NCBI RefSeq assembly: GCF_001440415.1
Contig: NZ_LLYA01000192.1
Coordinates: 62,001-126,000 of the forward strand
Source: Bradyrhizobium retamae
GTDB taxonomy: Bacteria > Pseudomonadota > Alphaproteobacteria > Rhizobiales > Xanthobacteraceae
DNA length: 64,000 bases
Direction: 5' to 3'
Notes under the pieces: model-generated
Databases searched by the model: none
Told to the model about the DNA's origin: nothing
What the model saw: the letters and a program-made list of their open reading frames with translations, nothing else
Part shown: piece after piece, positions 52,793 through 62,093 of the stretch
Layout: every line of letters starts with the position of its first letter
How positions within the stretch are numbered: the stretch's first letter is position 1
Made by a program: the position numbers and the translations under genes

Positions 52793-53619
52793 CAGCCTGC
52801 CTCCGCACTTCGCGTGGATTGTGCGTAGCCCTTCATCACTTCGTCCTTCAACACGCTCCAGATCTCCCGGTGCAGTTCGTGAAAGTCCTTCTCCATCCGG
52901 ACTTCCGAAATGTCGCGCGGCCGCGGCAGTTTTACCCGCCAGTCGCCGATGATGCGCGCGCTTGGCCCTGCCGACATGATCACGACGCGATCGGCCAGCG
53001 CGATCGCCTCTTCGAGATCGTGGGTCACGAACAGCACCGCCTTGCGGTCGGCGTTCCATAGTTCGAGCAGCAGGTTGCCCATGATCTGCCTTGTCTGGGC
53101 GTCGAGCGGGCCGAACGGCTCATCCATCAGCAATATTTTTGGATCACGTATCAGGACCTGGGCAAGACCGACGCGCTTGCGCTGGCCGCCAGACAGCATG
53201 TGCGGATAGCGGTTGGCGAAGGCGCCGAGGCCGACCGACGTGAGCCAACCCTGCGCGCGCTGCAGCGCCTGTTCGCGCGGCGCACCCTTGATCTCGAGCC
53301 CGATGGCAACGTTGTCGAGTGCGGTCTTCCAGGGAAACAGCGCATCGGCCTGGAAGAGATAGCCAGCATCGCGGTTCAACCCGGCCAGCGGCTGGTCGAA
53401 GATCTTTACCGATCCCGCCGCCGGCTTCAGGAGCCCTGCCGCGACGTTGAGCAGCGTCGATTTCCCGCATCCGGTGGGGCCGACGATGGCGACGAACTCG
53501 CCATGCGCGACGGACAGGCTGGCCTGCTCCACCGCCGTATAGACGCGGTCCCCGGCCACACGAAATGCCACCGTCGCATCGTCAAGTGCGACCGCTGCCG
53601 GCTGTGCGGTATCTGCCAT
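52792..53619 (-). CDS. NMT1/SsuB-type ABC ATPase
   Basis: The start at 53619 follows GGGGAG. The 275-residue ATPase has Walker A GPTGCGKST near residue 48, signature LSGGQRKRVGLAQVL and Walker B ILLMDEPFGPLD, with the H-loop FVTHDLEEA. It is first in the unit, followed by the permease. Confidence 0.93.
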   Translation of the reverse strand: MADTAQPAAVALDDATVAFRVAGDRVYTAVEQASLSVAHGEFVAIVGPTGCGKSTLLNVAAGLLKPAAGSVKIFDQPLAGLNRDAGYLFQADALFPWKTALDNVAIGLEIKGAPREQALQRAQGWLTSVGLGAFANRYPHMLSGGQRKRVGLAQVLIRDPKILLMDEPFGPLDAQTRQIMGNLLLELWNADRKAVLFVTHDLEEAIALADRVVIMSAGPSARIIGDWRVKLPRPRDISEVRMEKDFHELHREIWSVLKDEVMKGYAQSTRSAEAG

Positions 53620-53808
53620 GTTTCTCCCCAAATCTTTGGAGGGATGCCTTAGCGGGTACGAAGGATAAGTTCAACGCGGCCCTGCAACGCGTCGTCGAAC
53701 GTCAGCGGCGCGAGCCAAATACCGGTTGCCTCGGCGTCCCTTCCAGAAGGGTACAGGTTGCTGCAAACTGCATAGGCAGCCTTCGATTCGTAGACGTCTT
53801 GAGGAGCC

Positions 53809-54078
53809 ATGAACGAGATTTTGATATCCGCCTGCACCATGTTTCTCGTTCCAGCGACGCTTTTGTTTGGCGCCTTAGGCGTCGCGAACTCGTCCTTTCT
53901 CAAGATGCTGGTCTGCTTGCTTGGCGTAGCCACGGCAGGAATATGGCTTTACCGGATATGGTGGTGGACAGGCCTGTCCTTGATTGATCGCAGAACGGCC
54001 CTTGGCCTCGCGGGCATGTATGCGTGTGCATGGCTGGTGACATTCCTGGTGCAGTTGAAGAATGCGTTCTCGCGCTGA
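53809..54078 (+). CDS. Small three-span membrane protein
   Basis: The 89-residue frame has a GAGGAG site a few bases before its ATG. It shows three hydrophobic spans (ILISACTMFLVPATLLFGAL; MLVCLLGVATAGIWLYRIW; LAGMYACAWLVTFLVQL) with short charged loops. I do not recognise the family. It lies between the NMT1 unit and the osmoprotectant transporter, in the direction of the latter. Confidence 0.65.
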   Translation: MNEILISACTMFLVPATLLFGALGVANSSFLKMLVCLLGVATAGIWLYRIWWWTGLSLIDRRTALGLAGMYACAWLVTFLVQLKNAFSR

Positions 54079-54274
54079 CTGACCCCGTGTTGCCCAGAAT
54101 CCTGTCAGTTAGCTATCTGAAGTCGGGGTGATCCACGGGGCAAGCCGTGGACAATTTTCGAACCTTGTTGCTCCACGGCCGCGCGGGCGACAGTCGAAGT
54201 CCCGCATTCGCGACCGGCCATTTATCAGCTATCACTGTATCCGTTGGGAAGAGCCAAGGGTTGGGACCGATCGA

Positions 54275-55063
54275 ATGCCTACCACGCCACTGATCGCATA
54301 TGCGCATGTTGGCAAGACCTTCGACGCCGGCCGCGTGGTGGCGGTCGATGACGTCTCGCTTGAGGTCGCCGAGGGCGAACTCCTCGCCATCGTCGGCGGC
54401 TCCGGCTCGGGCAAGACCACGCTATTGCGGCTCGCCAACCGCCTGATCGAGGCTGACTCTGGCACCATCACAGTCGAAGGCGAGGACGTCCGCAACGTAG
54501 ATCCGATCCTGTTGCGGCGGCGGATCGGCTATGTATTTCAGAGCGGCGGGCTGTTTCCGCATCTGAGCGTCGCCGGCAATATCGGCATCACGCCAAAGTT
54601 GCTTGGCACGCGGCCCGCCGAGATTTCCGTGCGGGTGGATGAATTGCTCGACCTTGTCAGGCTCGACCGCACGCCATATCGCGACCGGCTGCCGCATGAG
54701 CTCTCCGGCGGCCAGCGCCAGCGCGTCGGCGTGGCGCGGGCGCTCGCCGCACGCCCGCGCATCATGCTGATGGACGAGCCGTTCGGCGCGCTCGACCCCC
54801 TAACCCGCGACGCGCTCGGCGACGATTTTCGCGAGCTGCACAAGAAACTTGGCCTGACCACGGTCATGATCACCCACGACATGACGGAAGCGATCCTGCT
54901 CGCCGACCGCATCGCGATCATGTGCGACGGGCGGCTGTTGGCGCAGGGCACTCCGGCCGAGCTTTCCAAATCCGACGACGCTTACGTCGGCGAACTCCTG
55001 CGCACGCCACGGCGGCAGGCCGAGCGGCTGAGCGCATTGCTTCCTCGTGAGGGCGCGGCATGA
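54275..55063 (+). CDS. Osmoprotectant ABC transporter ATPase (OpuCA/YehX-like)
   Basis: The 262-residue ATPase (ATG 54275) has Walker A GGSGSGKTT near residue 38, signature LSGGQRQRVGVARAL and Walker B IMLMDEPFGALD. The DPILLRRRIGYVFQSGGLFPH segment is typical of quaternary-amine ATPases. Its end overlaps the next gene by four bases. No CBS domain follows the ATPase, unlike OpuCA of Gram-positives. With the fused permease/receptor it imports glycine betaine, choline or a related solute. Confidence 0.9.
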   Translation: MPTTPLIAYAHVGKTFDAGRVVAVDDVSLEVAEGELLAIVGGSGSGKTTLLRLANRLIEADSGTITVEGEDVRNVDPILLRRRIGYVFQSGGLFPHLSVAGNIGITPKLLGTRPAEISVRVDELLDLVRLDRTPYRDRLPHELSGGQRQRVGVARALAARPRIMLMDEPFGALDPLTRDALGDDFRELHKKLGLTTVMITHDMTEAILLADRIAIMCDGRLLAQGTPAELSKSDDAYVGELLRTPRRQAERLSALLPREGAA

Positions 55064-56619
55064 GCATCTTCGCCGATCCGCGCTGGAGCGAGGCATTGGG
55101 CCATTTGCCCGATTATCTCGGCAACCACGTCCGCGTCAGCGTCGCCGCGCTGGTGCTGGGGTTACTCGTCAGCCTGCCGCTCGCGATCATCGCACGCCAT
55201 CGGCCGGTGATGCGCGGCGGGCTGCTCGGGCTTGCCAGCATCGTGCAGACTGTGCCGGGCCTGGCATTGCTGGCGCTGTTCTATCCGCTGCTCCTGGCGC
55301 TCGCGGCGTTGTCGCTGTCATGGTTCGGCGTCAGTTTTTCCGCGTTCGGATTTTTACCCGCGGTGCTGGCGCTGGCGCTCTATTCGATGCTGCCGGTGCT
55401 GCGCAACACCATCACCGGGCTGCAGGGCGTCGACGCTGCGATCCTGGAAGCGGCGCAGGGCGTCGGCATGACGCCGCGGCAATCGCTGTTCACGGTGGAA
55501 TTGCCGCTGGCGCTGCCGGTGATGATGGCAGGCATCCGAACTTCGGCTGTCTGGGTGATCGGCACTGCGACGCTGTCAACGCCGATCGGCCAGACCAGCC
55601 TCGGCAATTACATCTTTGCGGGGCTGCAGACCCAGAACTGGGTGTTCGTGCTGTTCGGCTGCCTGGCCGCCGCGGTGCTGGCGCTCGCGGTCGATCAGTT
55701 GCTGGCGCTGATCGAAGGCGGGTTGCGCCACCGCAGCCGTTTTCGCGCGACACTGGGCGGCGTCGGCATTGCGGCGCTCGTCGCAGCCACGCTGACGCCG
55801 AACCTGGTGCGGCCGCAGACGAACTACATCATCGGTGCCAAGACTTTTGCCGAGCAGTATGTCCTGTCGGCCTTGATGGCGCAGCGGCTGAAAAAGGCTG
55901 GGCTTTCGGCAACGACGCGCGAAGGTCTCGGCTCCAACGTGATCTTCGAAGCCCTGGCGGCTGATGACATCGACGTCTACATCGATTATTCCGGCACGCT
56001 GTGGGCCAACCAGTTTCACCGCACCGACATCAAGCCGCGTCAGGAGCTCTTGGCCGAGCTGAAGACGATACTAGCGAAGCAGAACATCACACTGCTCGGC
56101 GAGCTCGGTTTCGAGAACGCCTATGCGCTGGTGATGCCGCGCAAGCGCGCCGAGCAGTTGGGTATCCGCACCGTCGCCGATCTCGCCTCGCGCGCCGCAA
56201 ACATGTCGATCGCCGGCGACTATGAATTCTTCTCGCGCCCCGAATGGGCCGCGCTACGCAGGGCCTACGGCCTGTCGTTCCGCGGCCAACGTCAGATGCA
56301 GCCGGACTTCATGTATGCGGCGGTCGCCTCCGGCGAAGTCGACGTCATCGCCGGCTACACCAGCGACGGGCTGATCGCGAAATACGATCTGGTGGTGCTC
56401 GGCGATCCCAGGCACGCAATCCCGCCCTATGATGCGATCGTGCTGCTCGCGCCGAAGCGCGCCAATGACGAGGCGTTGCGCAAGGCGCTGGCCCCGCTGC
56501 TCGGCAAGATCGACATCGCCACCATGCGCGAAGCAAACCTGCGCGCATCCGGCAACGACGCCGCGAGCTCGCCGGATGCGGTAGCGCAGTGGCTGTGGGA
56601 GAAGGTGGGGAAGAGGTGA
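55060..56619 (+). CDS. Fused osmoprotectant permease / binding protein
   Basis: The 519-residue protein joins an OpuCB-type permease (residues about 15-215, with GLASIVQTVPGLALLALF and the segment ILEAAQGVGMTPRQSLFTVE) to an OpuCC-type periplasmic receptor (about 250-519). The receptor opens with YIIGAKTFAEQYVLSALM and has the aromatic-ligand region YIDYSGTLWAN. Such fusions do both jobs in one chain. It overlaps the ATPase gene by four bases. Substrates in the family are betaines; the exact one is unknown. Confidence 0.93.
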   Translation: MSIFADPRWSEALGHLPDYLGNHVRVSVAALVLGLLVSLPLAIIARHRPVMRGGLLGLASIVQTVPGLALLALFYPLLLALAALSLSWFGVSFSAFGFLPAVLALALYSMLPVLRNTITGLQGVDAAILEAAQGVGMTPRQSLFTVELPLALPVMMAGIRTSAVWVIGTATLSTPIGQTSLGNYIFAGLQTQNWVFVLFGCLAAAVLALAVDQLLALIEGGLRHRSRFRATLGGVGIAALVAATLTPNLVRPQTNYIIGAKTFAEQYVLSALMAQRLKKAGLSATTREGLGSNVIFEALAADDIDVYIDYSGTLWANQFHRTDIKPRQELLAELKTILAKQNITLLGELGFENAYALVMPRKRAEQLGIRTVADLASRAANMSIAGDYEFFSRPEWAALRRAYGLSFRGQRQMQPDFMYAAVASGEVDVIAGYTSDGLIAKYDLVVLGDPRHAIPPYDAIVLLAPKRANDEALRKALAPLLGKIDIATMREANLRASGNDAASSPDAVAQWLWEKVGKR

Positions 56620-56645
56620 GGAGAGGCTGCCGAGCTCCCTCCCCG

Positions 56646-56761
56646 TCATTGCGAGCCGCGCACCGACGAAGCAATCCACGCCTCCACGTGCGGCGAAATG
56701 GATTGCTTCGCGGAGCCTGTCATCGGGCGCGCATTCGCGCGACCCGTTGGCTCGCAATGAC
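56646..56761. repeat. Dispersed palindromic repeat, copy B
   Basis: The ends are TCATTGCGAGC and CTCGCAATGAC, as in 51881-51994 but in the opposite orientation. The middle includes TGGATTGCTTCGCGGAGCC. A 27-base part (56725-56751) is shared exactly with 32901-32927. The element sits between two converging genes and could fold as a bidirectional transcript end. Confidence 0.8.
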
Positions 56762-56777
56762 GGCGACAGAACGGAAA

Positions 56778-58532
56778 TCAAAGCCCCTTGATCATGCCGG
56801 CGTCGATCAGAAGCCGGTTGAACCTGCGCGCCTCCGCGCCTTTCCTGCAGTCATAGAAGGCTCCCTTGCAGCGGAGCATGATGCTCTTCTGCTCTGCAAA
56901 GGTCGGATCAAGCGGGATGCCGGCGGCTTCCTGCAGCACGAGGGGGATGTACGCCGCGTCGAGCGTTTCGAGCGCCGATGACAGGTTGCGCGGCTGGTAG
57001 TTGATGCCGTCGATGGCATAGTAGGTAGAGAAGTAGCGTGGATCGGCGGCCATCACCCGTTTCGCCAGCGTCGCCTGATCGATCCCGGGCTCCAGCATCT
57101 TTTGCGAGATCGCCGGCTGGTGATCGCCGAAACGCAGCACCAGAAATGACTGGTCCGGATAGTCGCGCTTCAGCCGCTCGGTGAATTCGCGATAGTCGTT
57201 GGCCGTCATGGTCTGACGGCGAATATATTCATCGACCTCCGCAGTGTTGCCCGGCGGCGTCCAGCCCGGCGGCGTCAGATCGGGCCGGTAGACGTCGGTC
57301 CAGGGAAAATGGTTGGCCGTGAGGTAGACGAACATGAAGACTGGCGCCTGCTGAGACTGCTCGCGCGCAAACACCTTTAGCGCCTGATCGAAATAGAACT
57401 TGTCGGGCTGCATGTCCTGGTTCACGCCCATATCCGCCATGTCGACGAAATGGCCGACGCCGGCTCCCTTCTGGAAGGTGCGCGCGCCAAGGAAGTTGCC
57501 ATAGGTCGGATAGAGAGAGAAGGTTTTGTACCCGCAGTTCCGCAGCGCCTGTGGCAGTCCACGGGTCACGCGACCCGCGGTTATCCTCGTCACGTAGAAC
57601 TTGAGATCGCCGAACGACCGCGCCGAGAGGCCCGTCAGCACGTTGAACTCGGTGTACCAGGTCGGACCGCCGGTCGCCTCGGCCATCATGGTGCGCTGCT
57701 TGCCGTCGATGGACTTGAAGTAGTCGGCGTATCCCGCCGGCACCTTGATGCCTGGCGCGGACCTGACGTCGAAGCTCGACTCGTCGAGCAGCATGATAAT
57801 GTGCGGCCGCTTTGCGTCGGCATCACAGGCAGCGTCAGGCGGCAGCGCCGAACGGCCGGCGGCGTGCGCTTCCGGTGCGAGCCGAAGCGGGGCATTTGCC
57901 GGCGGATCGGCCTCGATCCATCCCGTCGAAGCCAGCCGCGACACCGCCACCACGCCCGAGCGCGCGAGATTGGAAATGTGGTTGATGCCCTGGAACGGTT
58001 CCCACGGCTGCTCGGGCCATGCGACCGACATCGCCGATATCGATGCAATGCTCGCGGCCAGACCGATCAACGCCAGGCGTCGCCGCACCCGGAACGGATC
58101 GAAACGCCAAGCCAGCCACAACAGCGGCACGGCAATGATCCCCGCCATGATCAACTGCGTCTGCAATCGCGGAAACACCGAGAGCAGAAACGAAAACGTA
58201 TCACGGTCGATGATCAGGAAGTCGAGGAACGTCAGGGTGAGCTGCAGGATGCCGAATTTGAAGCGTGACAGCTCGATCAGGATCACGATGAGGGTCACTG
58301 CAATCGCTGCACAGATGCCGGGCCGTTGCAGCACGAGCAGCAGGAAGCAGTTCACGAAAACCCACGCCAGCATGGCCAGCGTGATCGCAAACGGCCCGTA
58401 TTCGCTGGTGAGCAGGACCACGAGTCCCGCCAGATGGACGGCGATAATCAGGCCGGCCGGGACAAAGAACCGGGCGCCGCGCGATTGCGCGCGGATGCTT
58501 TCGCTCATTCCCCGTTCAGCGGCGGTCGGCAT
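56778..58532 (-). CDS. LTA-synthase/MdoB-like phosphoglycerol transferase, copy 1
   Basis: The 584-residue protein has five N-terminal membrane spans. A large periplasmic sulphatase-fold domain follows, with its start near HIIMLLDESSFDVR, then GPTWYTEFNVLTGLSARSFG and VLRFGDHQPAIS. This is the layout of LtaS, MdoB and related lipid-phosphate transferases. In proteobacteria the family decorates periplasmic glucans with phosphoglycerol. A paralogue lies nine bases upstream on the same strand. The neighbouring osmoprotectant importer fits an osmotic role. Confidence 0.85.
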   Translation of the reverse strand: MPTAAERGMSESIRAQSRGARFFVPAGLIIAVHLAGLVVLLTSEYGPFAITLAMLAWVFVNCFLLLVLQRPGICAAIAVTLIVILIELSRFKFGILQLTLTFLDFLIIDRDTFSFLLSVFPRLQTQLIMAGIIAVPLLWLAWRFDPFRVRRRLALIGLAASIASISAMSVAWPEQPWEPFQGINHISNLARSGVVAVSRLASTGWIEADPPANAPLRLAPEAHAAGRSALPPDAACDADAKRPHIIMLLDESSFDVRSAPGIKVPAGYADYFKSIDGKQRTMMAEATGGPTWYTEFNVLTGLSARSFGDLKFYVTRITAGRVTRGLPQALRNCGYKTFSLYPTYGNFLGARTFQKGAGVGHFVDMADMGVNQDMQPDKFYFDQALKVFAREQSQQAPVFMFVYLTANHFPWTDVYRPDLTPPGWTPPGNTAEVDEYIRRQTMTANDYREFTERLKRDYPDQSFLVLRFGDHQPAISQKMLEPGIDQATLAKRVMAADPRYFSTYYAIDGINYQPRNLSSALETLDAAYIPLVLQEAAGIPLDPTFAEQKSIMLRCKGAFYDCRKGAEARRFNRLLIDAGMIKGL

Positions 58533-58541
58533 GTCTCGTCT

Positions 58542-60251
58542 CTAGAGCCCTTTGATGAAACCTGCGTCGATCAATAACCGGTTGAACCTGCGCGCCTCGG
58601 CGCCATCCTTGCAGGCATAAAATACACCCTTGCAGCGAAGCATGATGTTCTTTTGCTCCTTGAACGAGGGGTCGAGCGGAATGCCGGCGGCCTCCTGGAT
58701 CACCAGCGGCAGATAGGGCGCGTCGATCGTGTCCATAATCGCGGAACTCTTCACTGGCTCGAAGTTGACGGCGTCGATCGCGTAATAGGTGGTGAAGTAG
58801 CGCGGGTCGTGGGTATCGAACTTGCGGGCTACCCTGGCTTCATCCAGGCCGGGATCGAGCAGGTTCGAGGAAAACTCCGGCTGATGGTCACCGTAGCGGA
58901 CGATCAGGAACGGCTGCGCCGGGAACTTCTTTTTCAGGCTGGCGACGAACGCCGCATAATCCCCGGCACTCAATGTCTGGCGGCGCAGATATTCGTCGAC
59001 GACGGGCTCGTTGCCTTGCGCGCGCCAGGACGGCAGCAGGTCGGGGCGGAATTTGGTTTCCCAGGGGAAATGGTTGGCGGCGAGATAGACGAAGGTGAAC
59101 AGCGGCGTGTTGACCGGCTGCTCGGCGATCAGATTCACGGCCTTGTCGTAGAAGAAGCTGTCAGGCTCGATGCCCTTGGCGCCGAGCGCGCGCGCGTCAT
59201 AGAAGTGCTGAATGCCGGTGGAGGTCTGGAAGCCACGCGCCCCCATGAAGGCGCCGTAGGCGGGATAGAGCGAGATGGTGTTGTAGCCGCAGCGGCGCAG
59301 CGCCAGCGGCAATCCGCGCTCGACCCGGCCCGAGGCGATGCGGGTGACGAAATAGGAGAAGCGGCCGAACGACCGCGACGACAGGCCGGCAAGCACGTTG
59401 TACTCGGCCATCCAGCTTGCGCCGCCGCTGCTCTCGGCCATGAACTTGCGCTCGCGGCCGTCAAAGGACTTGAAATGGCTGCCATAGCCCGGCGGCACCT
59501 TGACGCCGGCGGCCTGGCGGATGTCGAAGCTCGACTCGTCATGGATCATGATGATGTGCGGGCGGCGACCGGCCACATGACAGGAATCGACCAGCGGCAC
59601 CTTCAGCCGCTCGGCAGTCACGGCTTCCGATTCCATAAAGCCGTGATTGACGAAGTCGGAAACCGCGGTCACGCCCGAGCGGGCGAATTTGGAGAGATAG
59701 CCATCGTCGTAATAGCCGCGCCAGGCTTCATCGGGCCAGACGACGGAATAACCGGCCAGGCTTGCGAGACAGGTCAGCAGGCCAGCGGTGGCCGGCAGGC
59801 GGCGGATGCGAAACGGATCGAGCCACCACAGCGCGTACATCAGCGGCATGATGACAAGGGATGCGCCGACCACGCTCCAGCGCAAGTTCGGAAAGATCGT
59901 GAACAGATACGCCGCGGTGTCGCGGTCGATCACCATCAGGTCGACGAAGTTCGCCGTCATCTGCACGACGTCGTGCTTGAGCCGCGACAGCAGCACCAGG
60001 AGCACGACCAGCGTCAGCGACAGCGCGCCCGACAGCGCCGGACGCCGCAGCAGCGCAATAAAGAGGAAGTTCAGGATGCCCCAGGCCAGGGCAAAACCCA
60101 TGCGGCCGCCGAAATCGGTTTCGGTGTGCAGCAGGATCGCCAGCGCCGATATGTGCGGTGCAGCAACGGCCGAAAGCCGCCAGAAGCCGATCGCGGCAAG
60201 GCCGGCAGCAAGGGTGGTGGCGGAGGGCCCAGGATTTGGCGCGGGCGCCAT
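58542..60251 (-). CDS. LTA-synthase/MdoB-like phosphoglycerol transferase, copy 2
   Basis: The start at 60251 gives 569 residues; the longer open frame upstream adds an unlikely N-terminus. It shares with its neighbour the membrane part, HIIMIHDESSFDIR, WMAEYNVLAGLSSRSFG and VRYGDHQPEFS, and the same C-terminal end NRLLIDAGFIKGL. The two are a tandem duplication with clear divergence. It is transcribed first of the pair. Two enzymes may act on different glucan or lipid acceptors. Confidence 0.85.
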   Translation of the reverse strand: MAPAPNPGPSATTLAAGLAAIGFWRLSAVAAPHISALAILLHTETDFGGRMGFALAWGILNFLFIALLRRPALSGALSLTLVVLLVLLSRLKHDVVQMTANFVDLMVIDRDTAAYLFTIFPNLRWSVVGASLVIMPLMYALWWLDPFRIRRLPATAGLLTCLASLAGYSVVWPDEAWRGYYDDGYLSKFARSGVTAVSDFVNHGFMESEAVTAERLKVPLVDSCHVAGRRPHIIMIHDESSFDIRQAAGVKVPPGYGSHFKSFDGRERKFMAESSGGASWMAEYNVLAGLSSRSFGRFSYFVTRIASGRVERGLPLALRRCGYNTISLYPAYGAFMGARGFQTSTGIQHFYDARALGAKGIEPDSFFYDKAVNLIAEQPVNTPLFTFVYLAANHFPWETKFRPDLLPSWRAQGNEPVVDEYLRRQTLSAGDYAAFVASLKKKFPAQPFLIVRYGDHQPEFSSNLLDPGLDEARVARKFDTHDPRYFTTYYAIDAVNFEPVKSSAIMDTIDAPYLPLVIQEAAGIPLDPSFKEQKNIMLRCKGVFYACKDGAEARRFNRLLIDAGFIKGL

Positions 60252-60432
60252 GAGAGGAACGCAACATGACCCGGCGCAATACAAAGCCTTGGCTGGCGAC
60301 GACCAGAAGACGCACGACCCATCCGGAACCTGAGCCGCGTCACAAAAACGTAGTGGAATCGTCACGAACAGGCAATGAATTTGCCTTCGGGCGGACGTTT
60401 GCCGGTACTCGTACGGCCGTTGAGCGCCATGA

Positions 60433-61131
60433 TCAGGCCGGCCGTGGGCGGCTGGCTACCCCCTCGATGAAAAGATCCAGCACCGCCTCGGCGGTCCGCT
60501 CGGCCTCGGGGCCTGCCACGCCCCAGCGCGGAAAATGGCCGTCGATATTCATCCGGGCAAAACCATAGACCAGCGCCCGGCCGGCGATCTGAACCTGCTT
60601 GAGGTCGGCGCTGCGGAGCTGGCCCGCCGCAAAGGCTTCGGCCAGCGTTTGCTCGGTCAGCGCGATCAGTTCGGCATTGTCGCTGGAGATGGCGGCCGCC
60701 TGGTCGTGATCGAACAAGCGGCGGCTGGAAATGATTTCGAAATGGGTCGGGTTGCGCATCGCCCAGCGCAGATACGCGAGCCCGAGGCAGCGAAAGCGGC
60801 CGAGCGGATCGCCGGCCGGCGCCGCGGCAAGCGCCGCCTTGATCTCGGCCCGAAACCGCCGCTGCGCCTCTTCCGCCACCGCCTGGATCAGGGCGTCGCG
60901 GCTCGGAAAATGCCGGAACGGCGCCCCCGGCGACACGCCGGCCCGGCGGGCGGCCTCCCGGACGCTAACCGCCTCCGCCCCGCCCTCGCCGACCAGTTGC
61001 AGCGCGGCGTCGATCAGGACGCGCCGGAGGTCGCCATGGTGATAGGGTTTTGGCGCGGCCGCTCGCGCAGCGCGGCGGCGCGGCTTGGTGGTGGGGGATT
61101 TTGCGGCGGAAGGCTTGCCTGACGGACGCAT
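60433..61131 (-). CDS. TetR-family regulator
   Basis: The start at 61131 follows GGAGAG and gives 232 residues. A basic Ala/Pro/Arg N-terminus leads to the DNA-binding helix-turn-helix (RRAGVSPGAPFRHFPSRDAL) and an all-helical ligand domain. The gene is divergent from the membrane protein at 61243. The gap between them carries two 17-base palindromes, which are good candidates for its own operators. It probably represses itself and the neighbour until a small ligand binds. Confidence 0.92.
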   Translation of the reverse strand: MRPSGKPSAAKSPTTKPRRRAARAAAPKPYHHGDLRRVLIDAALQLVGEGGAEAVSVREAARRAGVSPGAPFRHFPSRDALIQAVAEEAQRRFRAEIKAALAAAPAGDPLGRFRCLGLAYLRWAMRNPTHFEIISSRRLFDHDQAAAISSDNAELIALTEQTLAEAFAAGQLRSADLKQVQIAGRALVYGFARMNIDGHFPRWGVAGPEAERTAEAVLDLFIEGVASRPRPA

Positions 61132-61160
61132 GCCCTCTCCTACCATCACCAGGTCGTGAA

Positions 61161-61219
61161 TGTAAGCACTGATTACACGGTTGACCTGATCCGTACAGCG
61201 AATGTAACTGGTGATTACA
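61161..61219. promoter_or_regulatory. Twin TetR operators in a divergent promoter
   Basis: Two copies of one pattern occur: TGTAAGCACTGATTACA (61161-61177) and TGTAACTGGTGATTACA (61203-61219), both TGTAA-N7-TTACA, with centres 42 bases apart. A TTGACC word at 61181-61186 lies between them and could be the -35 of the plus-strand gene, placing the second palindrome over its -10. This is the standard layout for repression by the adjacent TetR-type regulator. Confidence 0.8.
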
Positions 61220-61242
61220 TAAGCAGCCGGGGGGAGCAAAAC

Positions 61243-61857
61243 ATGCCGACACAAAAATGGTTCGAAGGCTGGCGGCTGTTCGCCCTGCTCGCGCTGACGC
61301 TGCTGGCCATGAGCATCTGGATCGCCGGCATGCGCGGCTTCGAGGTCGACGGCGTGCGCATGGTGATCCGCTTCACCGCGCGCACCTCGCTGTTGCTGTT
61401 CTGCCTCGCCTTCTCGGCCGCCGCGCTGGCGCTGTTATGGCCGAACGCCTGGACGCGATGGCTGCGCCGCAACCGCCGCTATGTCGGCGTCACCTTTGCT
61501 GCCTCGCACGCCATCCACGCAGTCGCCATCCTGGCCTTCGCCGTGATGGACCCGATAGGCTATGCCGCGGCGACCTCGATCGCGTCCTACATTTTCGGCG
61601 GCATCGGTTATGCCTTCATCGTCGCGATGGCCGCGACCTCGTTCGACCGCACGGCCGCTGCGATCGGCGCACGCGCCTGGCGCCGGCTGCATCTCGTGGG
61701 CGGCTACTACCTGCTGTTCCAGTTCATGGTGTCGTTCGGCAAGCGGATTCCTGACATGCCGCTCTACGCGCTGTTCCTGATTCCACTCGTGGCGGTGTTC
61801 GCGCTGCGGAGGATCGCGATGGCGCCGCGTGCCCAGGCGCCGGCACGGGCGGGCTAG
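61243..61857 (+). CDS. Ferric-reductase-like membrane protein
   Basis: The start at 61243 follows GGGGGAGC. The 204-residue protein has about six spans and histidines placed as in ferric-reductase/YedZ-type haem proteins (ASHAIHAVAILAF, His89 and His92; RLHLVGGYYLLF, His150). Such proteins pass electrons across the inner membrane by haem. Control by the divergent TetR regulator is likely. The stop overlaps the stop of the converging gene by two bases. Confidence 0.75.
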   Translation: MPTQKWFEGWRLFALLALTLLAMSIWIAGMRGFEVDGVRMVIRFTARTSLLLFCLAFSAAALALLWPNAWTRWLRRNRRYVGVTFAASHAIHAVAILAFAVMDPIGYAAATSIASYIFGGIGYAFIVAMAATSFDRTAAAIGARAWRRLHLVGGYYLLFQFMVSFGKRIPDMPLYALFLIPLVAVFALRRIAMAPRAQAPARAG

Positions 61858-62093
61858 TCGTCCTTCAGGTAAAACTTCCGTCCGAGCCGGCGGTGCACTG
61901 ACATGACGGCCCGGTCGACATCGCTGATCAGGCTGTCGCCGAGAACGACGTTGGGGATTTCCCAGTTCCGCCCCTCGCGGATGTTGGGAAGCGCGCGCAC
62001 GGCGGGGACGGACGCCGTTTCGCATCCCGGTTGGCTGCGAAGCGCCGCGTCGGCGATTTGCGTCAGCTCGGCTCTGCTCTTTCCTGTCGTCAC
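61854..62093 (-). CDS. Small conserved hypothetical protein
   Basis: The 79-residue frame starts at ATG 62093 and overlaps the SDR stop by four bases (ATGA), so it is translationally coupled to it. The sequence begins TTGKSRAELTQIADAALRS and ends in a basic SVHRRLGRKFYLKDD. No membrane segment or known motif was recognised. I recall similar proteins in Bradyrhizobium but no function. Confidence 0.7.
   Translation of the reverse strand: MTTGKSRAELTQIADAALRSQPGCETASVPAVRALPNIREGRNWEIPNVVLGDSLISDVDRAVMSVHRRLGRKFYLKDD

Noticed and set aside
53649..53933. A 94-codon minus-strand frame opposite the small three-span protein
   Set aside because: The plus-strand gene has a good ribosome site and membrane spans; this frame has neither.
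58653..60269. A 538-codon plus-strand open frame opposite the second phosphoglycerol transferase
   Set aside because: Antisense shadow of a gene with clear sulphatase-fold motifs.
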